A DNA stretch of 48,509 nt, taken from the NCBI RefSeq assembly GCF_000156195.1, contig NZ_GG688325.1, forward strand, positions 1 through 48,509, written 5' to 3'. The stretch is from Bacteroides finegoldii DSM 17565 (GTDB lineage: Bacteria > Bacteroidota > Bacteroidia > Bacteroidales > Bacteroidaceae). Below are positions 40,664 to 48,331 of this stretch, piece by piece. A program made the translations under genes and the position numbers. The number at the start of each line of letters is the position of its first letter. Position 1 is the first letter of the stretch. The notes under the pieces are model-generated. The model had not been told where the DNA came from. It ran no database searches and was given only the letters and a program-made list of their open reading frames with translations.

Positions 40664-41180
40664 ATATGTTCCCGCCAAACAGGTAGGTCGAACAGACCAC
40701 CCCGTTATCCAGCACCCTGCTTTCCGAGAGCTTCCACAGCGAGCCGGATGTTTCCCCGACAAAACCGATGCCTTTGCCCGCCATGACCGGGACGGTGTAG
40801 ATTGTCAGGCTGTCCAGCAGTCCGGCTTTAATCAATGAAGTAAGCAGCTTGCCGCCACCCACCACCAGCATGTCGGTTTCCTGTTTCAGTTCATAGACCC
40901 TTTGCAGCGGTTCTTCGGTCAGGAACTCCACCCCGCAGTCCGGCGTCACGTTGGTATCGTAGTGTGACACCACAAAAGACCGTTTGCTTTTGTGCGGCCA
41001 CCCGCCCCAGTGTTCAAAGATGTAGTTGTAGGTGTTAGCCCCCATAAGCAGGCAGCTTGCGGCGGCGTGTTCCCTTGCCGCCAGTTCCTTGACCTCACGG
41101 GGCATCCAGTCCAGTTCATAGTCCGGCGTGGCGGTATGCCCGTCCAGCGATACGGCGATGTGCGCTTTGATTTGTTCCAT
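40662..41180 (-). CDS. RibD/DHFR-like reductase
   Basis: A 172-aa dihydrofolate-reductase-fold protein of the RibD C-terminal family: IKAHIAVSLDGHTATPDY at the start, the NADPH-binding segment MLVVGGGKLLTSLIKAG, and IYTVPVMAGKGI near the end. The substrate is unknown; it could use a pteridine or riboflavin precursor. Similar genes occur in other Bacteroides conjugative elements. It is preceded by a long structured leader, suggesting regulated expression. Confidence 0.85.
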   Translation of the reverse strand: MEQIKAHIAVSLDGHTATPDYELDWMPREVKELAAREHAAASCLLMGANTYNYIFEHWGGWPHKSKRSFVVSHYDTNVTPDCGVEFLTEEPLQRVYELKQETDMLVVGGGKLLTSLIKAGLLDSLTIYTVPVMAGKGIGFVGETSGSLWKLSESRVLDNGVVCSTYLFGGNI

Positions 41181-41588
41181 ATTGTCAGGTATTAAAGTGA
41201 TATAAATCCCTACTGTCTTGGCACGTTAGCCGCCACCCCCAAAAAGAAAGCGTGGCATGACGCTGTTTCAAAGTAGAGGTACTGGCATACCCAAAAGAGG
41301 AAACAGTGCAGCCACGCTATGACAAACGCATAGCATATCCTGCGCTGAATATCCCCTCTTTTTGAAAAGTGCCAGTTTTCTACTTTGGGACGTTCGGCGA
41401 ACGTATATGTTATATATAAAGGCAATATTCCGGCAACCGCCGTCCAACTGCCGTTACTTTTCCGTGTAACTTCTGCAAAGTTAAGCAAATACCCTGAAAA
41501 ATCACGTGCAAACAGAAAAAATCCTGCCGTGTTATCACAACAGGGCAGGACACAAGCACCTAAAAATACACAAGTTCAGCCCATACGC
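41181..41588 (-). other. 408-bp leader region with alternative hairpins
   Basis: Non-coding gap between the primase stop and the reductase start on the minus strand. It holds a -7 box (41483-41476) and two competing sets of complementary arms. Set A is AGCGTGGC (41249-41256) / GCCACGCT (41311-41318) with CTGTTTC / GAAACAG inside. Set B is CAAAGTAG (41269-41276) / CTACTTTG (41380-41387), ACTGGCA / TGCCAGT, and CAAAAGAGG / CCTCTTTTTG. A 92-codon open frame here (41488-41210) starts with TTG and follows the repeats, so I do not call it a gene. Confidence 0.55.
41476..41483 (-). promoter_or_regulatory. -7 box of the reductase leader
   Basis: TAACTTTG on the minus strand; the message would have a leader of about 290 nt before the ATG at 41180. 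Confidence 0.45.
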
Positions 41589-43661
41589 CTACGGGCAGCT
41601 TGCGTTCCTTTGAAGATTATATGAACCGATGACAAAACAGCTTTGGTTCGCCGTGTCTTTGGTGATGATGTCCCTTTCCCGCATGAAGCGGATATAGCTC
41701 TTTGCGGTGCGCTCCTTGATGTCCAATACCTGCTGCAACTGCTCGCAAAGGTCTATGTAGGTGATGCGTGTCTGCCGCCCGAAGATGTCACGTGCGACAT
41801 TCACCAGTTCCCTTTCCTTGCGCTTCTCCTTTTCCTCACGTGGTTTCTCGCCCTTGTACACGTGCATCCCGGCTTCCTTGTCCCAAGCAAAGAGCATCAG
41901 CGGCACGTCCAGCGGGCTTCCGTCCCTTACTTTCAGGGCTTTTACCACCGACTGGGTAGGTTCTTCGTCTTTCTCAATGGACAGGATAGTAGCCGCCTTG
42001 CGCTGCAACTCGCTGCCCAAATGTCCCCGCAGTTTCAATCCGTTGGGGACGAAGTGCAGCACGCACAGAATACACGTGTTGTAGATGCCCGCCAGCCGAT
42101 AAAGTTCATCTATCACCGCCACGCTTTCCGCTTCATCGTTGGCACTCTTAACAAGGTCTGCGATGCCGTCAATGACGACCAACTGGATGCCGCCGTACTG
42201 GTAGTAGAACTTGTCCATGCTTTGTACAATGGCGTTCAGGCGTTCTTTGCGTGACATACCGGTAAGACAAAACGCTTTCAGTTCATCGGGTTTGTCCGGC
42301 TGTTTGGCACGTGCCAGCAGGTTGCTTACGTTCTTGAACAGTTGCACTTCTGATTGCTCGGTATCATAGAGCAAGACCGCCTTGTGTTTGCCGTTGGCGG
42401 TTATCTGTATGCCCAGTGTATCTATGTCCTCACCAGCCGGGCAGATGCAGCCCGCCACGATTGCGGCTACATAATTGCTCTTGCCCGTTCCCTCGCCCCC
42501 GGTGATGCCGAACAGGTTGCCTTGTGTCCCCAGCGGAACGTCACCCGCCGAAATAATCTCTTGCGCTTTGGCGGGCGGGTTGTTGAAATCTATCTCGCAC
42601 GATTTAAGCATAATCAATGTATCGCTATACAGGTTGTCTAAAAATTCGATAAACAGTTTCAGGAAATCTTCACGGGTGTTCCCGGCTTTGAAGTAGTCGG
42701 ATATGTCCTTTTCCTCTTTCGTTCCCGGAAGCGGGAGCAGCAGGCGTTTCACGCCAAATTCTTCCAACAGTTTTTCCTGCTTGCATGAACTTTCCCTGCC
42801 CGTCTTGTCCATGTCAAAGAGCAGGACGATGTGTTTGAAGCGGAACGTCAGCCGATAGACCAGCGTGGGCGGTATAGTCACTGTTTCGCTATTGAAGCAG
42901 ATAGCGTGAAAACCGTGCGCCGCCAGCGAAAGCACGTCTTTCTCGCCGCCCGTGATGAATAGCGTGTCGCCTTTGGCTGGCAGTTGTTCCAGCCCGAAAC
43001 AGTAGTTCTCGCCGAAGCTGCCGCCGTAGAGGAAGCGGGGCGTGGAGAACGGGCGGTACAGCTTGATGTGCTGTTTGCCCTTGTAGCCGTACATGGGTTC
43101 TGCCACCGATGAAGTGTAGGTGTACGGTTTGCCCTCTGCCGTTTCGCTGTTGTATTCCCGGAGCGAGCAGACCTTGTAACGTTCCAGCAGTTCGGGCGTG
43201 ATGCCGTACTGTTGCCAGTACACCAGTTCGGCAAGCGGGAACTTCTGTTCCCGGAACTGGTAGGGCTTGACGGGCTTTTCGGGCGTTTCTTCGGGTTTGT
43301 CCGGCACTGCCCGGCAGACGGTTGCCGGGGGAACGGAAACCGGAATGCCGGAAGCCAGCCCCAAGCCCAAATCCCGGTCGATGATTTCCAGTATCTCCAC
43401 GAAGTCAGCCGCCCGGTTGCAGTCCAGCCCCTTTAACTGCCCCACGAGGAAGAAACAGTCGCCGCTGTAACTGTCGTTGCCGAAGTCCTTCATCTTGTAG
43501 ATACCGCCCCGGCGGTCGAAATAGATGTTGCAGGAAGCCTTGCTGTCCTCGTACAGCGGGTTAAGGAAGTTGCGACCTATGCGCCAATTGCCGGGCAGGT
43601 AGTGTTTGAACACCGCCAGCCCGTTACTTGTTCTTTCTAAGATTTCCTCTTTCCTTAGCAT
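41589..43661 (-). CDS. Toprim primase with RecA-like (RepA/DnaB-type) ATPase
   Basis: A 690-aa two-domain protein. The N-terminal part has a CHC2-like region (NIYFDRRGGIYKMKDFGNDSYSGDCFFLV) and a toprim domain (LFITGGEKDVLSLAAHG, VLLFDMDKTGRES). The C-terminal part has a RecA-like ATPase with P-loop ITGGEGTGKSNYVAAIV and an Asp motif IQLVVIDGIADL. It is likely the replication primase-helicase of the ICE, acting on the transferred strand or in episomal replication. Its start overlaps the HTH gene upstream by 38 bp. Confidence 0.85.
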   Translation of the reverse strand: MLRKEEILERTSNGLAVFKHYLPGNWRIGRNFLNPLYEDSKASCNIYFDRRGGIYKMKDFGNDSYSGDCFFLVGQLKGLDCNRAADFVEILEIIDRDLGLGLASGIPVSVPPATVCRAVPDKPEETPEKPVKPYQFREQKFPLAELVYWQQYGITPELLERYKVCSLREYNSETAEGKPYTYTSSVAEPMYGYKGKQHIKLYRPFSTPRFLYGGSFGENYCFGLEQLPAKGDTLFITGGEKDVLSLAAHGFHAICFNSETVTIPPTLVYRLTFRFKHIVLLFDMDKTGRESSCKQEKLLEEFGVKRLLLPLPGTKEEKDISDYFKAGNTREDFLKLFIEFLDNLYSDTLIMLKSCEIDFNNPPAKAQEIISAGDVPLGTQGNLFGITGGEGTGKSNYVAAIVAGCICPAGEDIDTLGIQITANGKHKAVLLYDTEQSEVQLFKNVSNLLARAKQPDKPDELKAFCLTGMSRKERLNAIVQSMDKFYYQYGGIQLVVIDGIADLVKSANDEAESVAVIDELYRLAGIYNTCILCVLHFVPNGLKLRGHLGSELQRKAATILSIEKDEEPTQSVVKALKVRDGSPLDVPLMLFAWDKEAGMHVYKGEKPREEKEKRKERELVNVARDIFGRQTRITYIDLCEQLQQVLDIKERTAKSYIRFMRERDIITKDTANQSCFVIGSYNLQRNASCP

Positions 43662-43983
43662 ACAACTGGTGGTTGGTTATCAGGTTGTCGATGTTCTCCT
43701 TGTTGCTCCTTATCAGGCGTTCTTCCAGCATCCGGCGTATCTCGCTGACCTTGTAGAAGTAACGTCCCCTGATGTTGGAATAGGCGATAGTCCCCGACAC
43801 CCGCAGGCGTTGCAGGGTCTTTTCGCTTATTTTCAGGAACGTGCAGACCTCGTAGCTGTCCACCCACATGTCTTCCTCGCTTTGCCTTGCCGTTTCCATG
43901 TGGTTGAAGATGTAGTCGGCAATGGCGGTAATCTTGTTGTCCAGTTCCTTGTAGGCTTTGGACTCGAATGTTATTATTTCCAT
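43624..43983 (-). CDS. Excisionase-like helix-turn-helix protein
   Basis: A 119-aa protein. Residues about 40-95 form a MerR/Xis-type winged HTH (WVDSYEVCTFLKISEKTLQR then VSEIRRMLEERL). It is the protein commonly found upstream of the primase gene in Bacteroides ICEs, related to the excision-region proteins of CTnDOT. ATG 43983 (MEIITFESKAY) is used because it fits the family; upstream in-frame codons are non-coding. It may direct the integrase toward excision. Confidence 0.8.
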   Translation of the reverse strand: MEIITFESKAYKELDNKITAIADYIFNHMETARQSEEDMWVDSYEVCTFLKISEKTLQRLRVSGTIAYSNIRGRYFYKVSEIRRMLEERLIRSNKENIDNLITNHQLYAKERGNLRKNK

Positions 43984-44087
43984 AACGGTAACTAATTGAT
44001 TTGCCGCAAAGTTCGGGTGTCCTGAAAAATAAAACGCCACAGATGTACCCACCTGTGGCGAAATAAATTTTGTTAAAGCACGGTTGC

Positions 44088-44948
44088 CTAATCCTGCTCC
44101 CTCATGCGCATCAGCAACCTGTCTTTCAGGGTGGAGAGGAAGCCCGTTCGGTCTTTGGTCTTGGCTTTTAGTTCCATGTAGGTGTGGTAGAAGTCGCCGA
44201 GGTCGATGTCGAACACGTATTCAAAGTAGGCTACAATCTCCTTAATATCAACCGTCCCCTTGTTCAGACAGCCGCAGGCGTCCAGTGCGTAGATAAGTTC
44301 CACCAACGCCCTTTTCGTCCCCGTCCAGCGCAACACCTTTCCCATGAAGCCGTTCTTCACCCGCTTGCGTTGTTCCCGGCGTTCCAGCTCGTGCAGACGG
44401 TTGGTGAGGTATATTTCCAGCAGTTCGTTGGCTAAAATCTTGGCTACCTTGAAATCGTGACTGGTGCTGAACTGTGGGTCTGTTTCGTAATAGAAACTGT
44501 CCACGATGATTTGTATGTCAGGCTTCCCACGCATGAAATACTGCCTGTCCAAGTAGGTGGCTTTCGTTCGGTGGTACTGGTAGAACGCCAAGTTCCGCTG
44601 GAACGACTTTGAAATCCGGTCGGTTTCCGACAGCAGGTAGTCCCTTTGCACTTCCTCGCTACCGCTGGGGAAGCGCACCTCTATCTTGTAAACGGTGTTG
44701 TAATAGATGATTTTGCTCGCTAAAAGCGGTTTCAGTTCCTTGAAGAAGTGTATTTCCTCTTCCGTGCTGGCGAACGGGTAGGAGATTATAAAGTTTTTGA
44801 GTTCGCCCAGTATCTCTTGCAGGTAGTCCACGCACAGGCGGCAGAGCGTCAGCGTGTCCGCTGCGGTGTCCTCGTATTCCAGTATCTGCCATTCCACTTT
44901 TTGAAGCAGTCCGGCGAAGTATGTTTCCAACGGTATCTTATGTTCCAT
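44088..44948 (-). CDS. rteC: RteC family regulator
   Basis: A 286-aa helical protein matching the RteC family. In CTnDOT, RteC activates the excision operon in response to tetracycline through RteA/RteB. ATG 44948 (MEHKIPLETYFAGLLQKVEW) is used. The C-terminal part has a winged-helix-like fold (GTKRALVELIYALDACGCLN). It lies upstream of the HTH-primase operon, as in CTnDOT-like elements. rteA, rteB and tetQ are not in this window. Confidence 0.9.
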   Translation of the reverse strand: MEHKIPLETYFAGLLQKVEWQILEYEDTAADTLTLCRLCVDYLQEILGELKNFIISYPFASTEEEIHFFKELKPLLASKIIYYNTVYKIEVRFPSGSEEVQRDYLLSETDRISKSFQRNLAFYQYHRTKATYLDRQYFMRGKPDIQIIVDSFYYETDPQFSTSHDFKVAKILANELLEIYLTNRLHELERREQRKRVKNGFMGKVLRWTGTKRALVELIYALDACGCLNKGTVDIKEIVAYFEYVFDIDLGDFYHTYMELKAKTKDRTGFLSTLKDRLLMRMREQD

Positions 44949-44975
44949 AACCTTGTGCTTATCTTTTATGAAGCA

Positions 44976-44983
44976 CAAAGTTA
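44976..44983 (-). promoter_or_regulatory. -7 box of rteC
   Basis: TAACTTTG on the minus strand, 27 bp from the rteC ATG. No convincing -33 box. Confidence 0.45.
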
Positions 44984-45021
44984 CGGGCATAAAAAATCTG
45001 TTTTATTCTTGATTTTTCACA

Positions 45022-45864
45022 TTACGTTCTTGTAACTGTGCATTTTCTTGTTTCCTGCGCTTTTCTGCGTATCTCACCCGGTGTGTCCAGCAAGTAAGCC
45101 TTGCAGAAGTCGTTCAGGTTCGATGTCGATGCGAACCCGGTGGTGAACGCCACTTCGGTAAGTGTGAGGTTGGTGTTCTTCAGGTAGTGTTCCACGTCCT
45201 TTGCACGCTCCTTTATCACCCATTCCTTAGCCGTGTACCCGGTCATTTTCTTTACCTTCCGTCGGAACGAGCCGTATTCCATGCCGCATTTGTCCGCCAG
45301 TTGCTCGGCATCATAGACCATGTAGCCTTTCAGACGCACCATTTCGGTGAATGTCTGCCTGCCCAGCTCCGGCAGCATCCGTTCGGCGTGGCGCAGTTCC
45401 TTTTCCGTCACCAGCAGGCGGTTGTCCCTTACCGGGTTTCTCCGTAGCAGGTAGAAAGCGTGGCATACCGTGTTGTACACGTTGCAGAGGTACTGCCGTC
45501 CCGGTCGCATCCAGTGGAGCGCATCGCAGTAGGCGGTCAGTTCGGGTATCTCGTCCCGCTTGCGGTGCTGTTCCGCCAGTTCGTCCAGTATGGCGTAATG
45601 GGTGGTGGACATACCCAGCAGGATAATGATTGCCTTGTAGTCCTTGTATGTCGCCAGTGTCGGCGTTTCCGGCAGGCTCTTGAGCGTGTCGCACACGCGG
45701 GCGCACAGCCGCCCGTCCTTGCTGAACGGTTCAAGTTCCAAGTAGTTGTCCATTTTCCGGCTGTTGTGCAGCAGCCATGTTACCTTTTCGTCCAGTTCCT
45801 TGCAGGACGCTTCCAGTTCCGCTTCGGGAGCGGGCAGCAATAATGATGTAATCCGTTGTTCCAT
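45022..45864 (-). CDS. AraC-family transcription regulator
   Basis: A 280-aa protein with a C-terminal AraC-type double HTH (about 175-270: LTLTEVAFTTGFASTSNLND then FCKAYLLDTPGEIRR). The N-terminal half is helical and unrelated to a known ligand domain. It is a common regulator upstream of rteC in Bacteroides ICEs and may control cargo or transfer. It follows the 183-aa gene by 30 bp, so it may be expressed with the array upstream or from its own promoter. Confidence 0.88.
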   Translation of the reverse strand: MEQRITSLLLPAPEAELEASCKELDEKVTWLLHNSRKMDNYLELEPFSKDGRLCARVCDTLKSLPETPTLATYKDYKAIIILLGMSTTHYAILDELAEQHRKRDEIPELTAYCDALHWMRPGRQYLCNVYNTVCHAFYLLRRNPVRDNRLLVTEKELRHAERMLPELGRQTFTEMVRLKGYMVYDAEQLADKCGMEYGSFRRKVKKMTGYTAKEWVIKERAKDVEHYLKNTNLTLTEVAFTTGFASTSNLNDFCKAYLLDTPGEIRRKAQETRKCTVTRT

Positions 45865-45894
45865 ATTTGAATAAATTGATTTGTTTTCTGTACG

Positions 45895-46446
45895 TTACCC
45901 GGTAGCCCATAGCCAAAACTTTTGGATTAGCCGCCAAACCACGTGATAAAGGAACATGGCGGCAAGCATAAGAAAACCTGCCCGCAGGAAATATTCTTCA
46001 ATGCGCTGCCAAACGCTCGTTTTTTGTTCGGGCATCAGTATGTCCGCCACTTCCTCAAAGGTCTTGCAGGCGAAAATCGCTTGCCGGAACTCGTCTGCGC
46101 TGTTCCTGCATTCTTCCTTGAACCACCGTGTCTTGGGGTATCGTTCCGCTACCAGTTCTTGCAGTTTTCGTAGTGGGAACGGTTCGGGGTTGTCCCCGTA
46201 CTCGTATTCAATGGAAATCACACGTCCCTGCATCCTGATGCAATATCCGAATATCCCTTGCCACTTCACTTTGTGCGCCCCCTTTTCAACATATTTCGTC
46301 CCGGTTGCATCCACTACAATGTAGTTCTTCCGCTTCTTCAACAACTCGGTATTGGTCGTTGTGTACAGTTCTTCCTTGCGAAACACGTATATCATGTTGC
46401 CTTTGGGGGCAAAGCTGAATATCGGGTATTTAAGTCGGGCTTTCAT
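45895..46446 (-). CDS. Hypothetical protein with C-terminal membrane helix
   Basis: A 183-aa protein. The N-terminal 110 residues form a beta-rich domain (PIFSFAPKGNMIYVFRKEELY ... YCIRMQGRVISIEYEY), and one membrane helix lies near the end (GFLMLAAMFLYHVVWRLIQ). I do not recognise a family. It is the last gene before the AraC regulator and adjoins the small array, so an immunity role is possible but not shown. Confidence 0.55.
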   Translation of the reverse strand: MKARLKYPIFSFAPKGNMIYVFRKEELYTTTNTELLKKRKNYIVVDATGTKYVEKGAHKVKWQGIFGYCIRMQGRVISIEYEYGDNPEPFPLRKLQELVAERYPKTRWFKEECRNSADEFRQAIFACKTFEEVADILMPEQKTSVWQRIEEYFLRAGFLMLAAMFLYHVVWRLIQKFWLWATG

Positions 46447-46456
46447 TGGAAATAGT

Positions 46457-46654
46457 CTATTGTTTTATAAAAGCAAAATAAAGCAGGGTAACACCTACCA
46501 CAACCCCGAAAAAGATACAACCTGTAATAATGAAAGCCCAATCGGGGTAATGGAAATCAAGTTCTTCATAAGGAATGGCAGTTTTCTTTATACATCTGTT
46601 CCATACCCATATCAGAACTTTTCCAAATCTATTTACTATGATAAGGTTACTCAT
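46457..46654 (-). CDS. Small membrane protein in the immunity-like array
   Basis: A 65-aa protein with one hydrophobic helix (WAFIITGCIFFGVVVGVTLLYF, about 42-63) and a basic N-terminus. Its ATG is 17 bp from the hairpin element at 46672-46699. No family is recognised. Such single-helix proteins can be immunity proteins against membrane-active toxins (inference). Confidence 0.55.
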   Translation of the reverse strand: MSNLIIVNRFGKVLIWVWNRCIKKTAIPYEELDFHYPDWAFIITGCIFFGVVVGVTLLYFAFIKQ

Positions 46655-46671
46655 ATTGATTAATGGCTAAG

Positions 46672-46699
46672 CGGGAAACGACGTTAGTCCGTTATCCCG
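46672..46699 (-). repeat. Array hairpin element, copy 4
   Basis: Minus strand: CGGGA and TCCCG outer arms, an imperfect inner arm around ACTAACGT (loop TAAC), then CTTAGCCATTAATCAAT before the ATG at 46654. Same plan as the three other copies. Confidence 0.65.
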
Positions 46700-46717
46700 G
46701 TTTGTTAGTAATATATT

Positions 46718-47302
46718 CTATCGCACTCGCTTCAAATCCCCAATAAATTGGAGTACCGTTTCTATATATGGAATAGCTTTTAGAATTTTGATATTATCTA
46801 TTGATTCTATACCACCCGATACCAATGCTGGGACATATCCGTAACATTCATCCAATGTAGGAACATCCTTTTCTGATTTTATCATAGGATATTTATTTAA
46901 GGAGAACCATGATTCCAAACAACTCTTGTTGAAAATTACCACATTCAATAGTATATCAACATTCTCGGATAAAATCTTGAATGTTCCGTATCTCACATTG
47001 ATGAATACGACATAATCTCCTATCACGGGATTCTTAACATAAGCAAAAATATCTCCAAAAACAGTTGTCATAAATGGAGTTACAGTTTCATACTCATACA
47101 GAGGATAACTATCATCTACTATTGTCTGATATTTATTGGGGTTAATAATTCTGAACAATCCATCACAAAACGTTCCAAGTCCAACTTCTTTCCAAAGTTC
47201 GATAATTTTTTCTGATACCGCATTAGCATATTTTGCAATAAAAGTATCATCTACCGTTTGGCGAGTGCTGTTTAGGCTCTTATCTAAAAATTTTTCGTAC
47301 AT
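46718..47302 (-). CDS. T6SS immunity protein (GAD-like + Tdi1 C-terminal domain)
   Basis: A 194-aa protein that reads as a GAD-like domain (about 20-110: IIELWKEVGLGTFCDGLFRI, YPLYEYETV, FGDIFAYV) and a Tdi1 C-terminal domain (about 140-185: LDECYGYVPALVSGGIESI). Proteins of this pair neutralise NAD-consuming or related type VI effectors in proteobacteria. ATG 47302 is used because the hairpin element lies 31 bp upstream and the earlier in-frame codons run through it. No toxin gene is next to it, which fits an orphan immunity gene. Confidence 0.8.
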   Translation of the reverse strand: MYEKFLDKSLNSTRQTVDDTFIAKYANAVSEKIIELWKEVGLGTFCDGLFRIINPNKYQTIVDDSYPLYEYETVTPFMTTVFGDIFAYVKNPVIGDYVVFINVRYGTFKILSENVDILLNVVIFNKSCLESWFSLNKYPMIKSEKDVPTLDECYGYVPALVSGGIESIDNIKILKAIPYIETVLQFIGDLKRVR

Positions 47303-47332
47303 ATTGATTGTGCTATTTATTACTAATGGGTT

Positions 47333-47364
47333 GGAAAGGAACACCGTTTAGGGGTTAGCTTTCC
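47333..47364 (-). repeat. Array hairpin element, copy 3
   Basis: Minus strand: outer arms GGAAAG / CTTTCC, inner arms AACCCC / GGTGTT around loop TAAAC, then AACCCATTAGTAATAAAT before the ATG at 47302. Confidence 0.65.
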
Positions 47365-47390
47365 TTGTTAATATTGTTTTGTTGGATGTT

Positions 47391-47792
47391 TCAATTTGGT
47401 ATATACATAAATTTTCCTTTGTAAGAAAACGCACAAATAAAGTATATTACAAAAATTACTAATGTTAGCATGATACAAATCACATTCTTCTTTTTCTCAT
47501 TCTTTTCCCGATAAATGCTTCTTCCTATCCTTGCTTTCTTTTCCGGCCAAAACAAGAATCCATTAAGGCAATAAATCATTATTATAAAGATGAAATGTGA
47601 ACAAGGATGCGCAATATACTTTAGAATTGGATTTTCAAACATCATATTTGTATAAGCTCCCAATAAGCTATATACCATATATATGATAAAACTAAAACAC
47701 ACAACAGAAAATGCTTTATTCTGTTCTCTGTCTTTACCAAAGGAATCATAAATAAAGAAAATTGTGTAATACCAATACTTATACCAACTCAT
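47391..47792 (-). CDS. Hypothetical membrane protein in the array (133 aa)
   Basis: A 133-aa protein with about three membrane helices (SVVCFSFIIYMVYSLLGAY, FIFIIMIYCLNGFLFW, ICIMLTLVIFVIYFICAF). No family is recognised. It is AT-rich and lies between two hairpin elements. Membrane immunity proteins of comparable size are known in interbacterial-defence arrays, but the link is inference. Confidence 0.6.
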   Translation of the reverse strand: MSWYKYWYYTIFFIYDSFGKDREQNKAFSVVCFSFIIYMVYSLLGAYTNMMFENPILKYIAHPCSHFIFIIMIYCLNGFLFWPEKKARIGRSIYREKNEKKKNVICIMLTLVIFVIYFICAFSYKGKFMYIPN

Positions 47793-47815
47793 AACAGATT
47801 TAATATTAATGGTTA

Positions 47816-47844
47816 GAAAGGAGCATCGTTAGATGCTATCTTTC
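47816..47844 (-). repeat. Array hairpin element, copy 2
   Basis: Minus strand: outer arms GAAAG / CTTTC, perfect inner arms AGCATC / GATGCT around loop TAAC, then TAACCATTAATATTAAAT before the ATG at 47792. Confidence 0.7.
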
Positions 47845-47897
47845 GTTGTTACTAACTTTATTATTTATAAGACTAATCGAATTTTTCTGCCGATTTA

Positions 47898-48281
47898 TCA
47901 AGCTATAAACAGTTTACGAAAAATTAAAATTCCTATGATTGCGATATAAATCGGAATGCAGAATATCATCCAATTAGAAATTAGCTTGTTTCTTGTGCAA
48001 CCTTGATACTTCTTTTTTAATTCCAGAATTTTCTTTTTCCTGTATCGAATACAGCAATATATGATTAACAGACATAAAGGAACGAGTAAGAAGCATAAGC
48101 TATAAAGTCCCTCTAAGAACCACGCATATTTATGTTGCATGTCATACCATTCCTTAATAGCGAAAAAGGCTATAATGAGTGATATGCCCAAGCTATAACA
48201 TAAGTGGATGACAGCACTAAGGTATGGTGGGTCGCCATGCTTTTCATACATTCGATATAGTCTATAAAATATATAATCCAT
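47898..48281 (-). CDS. Hypothetical membrane protein in the array (127 aa)
   Basis: A 127-aa protein with three or four membrane helices (LGISLIIAFFAIKEW, LCFLLVPLCLLIIYCCI, WMIFCIPIYIAIIGILIF) and a basic middle loop. No family is recognised. It starts 18 bp after the hairpin element at 48299-48331. Confidence 0.6.
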   Translation of the reverse strand: MDYIFYRLYRMYEKHGDPPYLSAVIHLCYSLGISLIIAFFAIKEWYDMQHKYAWFLEGLYSLCFLLVPLCLLIIYCCIRYRKKKILELKKKYQGCTRNKLISNWMIFCIPIYIAIIGILIFRKLFIA

Positions 48282-48298
48282 ATTTGTTAGTAATGGCT

Positions 48299-48331
48299 AA
48301 GCGGGGAACGCCGTTAGGCGTTATCACGCTT
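48299..48331 (-). repeat. Array hairpin element, copy 1
   Basis: Minus strand: outer arms AAGCG / CGCTT, perfect inner arms AACGCC / GGCGTT around loop TAAC, flanked by CCATTA on both sides. The stop codon TAA of the upstream gene (48316-48314) lies exactly in the loop. Confidence 0.7.

Noticed and set aside
41210..41488. 92-codon open frame on the minus strand upstream of the reductase
   Set aside because: It begins with TTG inside the -7 region, and its codons are dictated by long inverted repeats, so a structured leader explains it better.
46672..48331. Array hairpins as ordinary rho-independent terminators
   Set aside because: None is followed by a T-run in the direction of transcription. 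They sit close to the next start codon, and the flanking CCATTA is conserved, so simple termination does not explain them.
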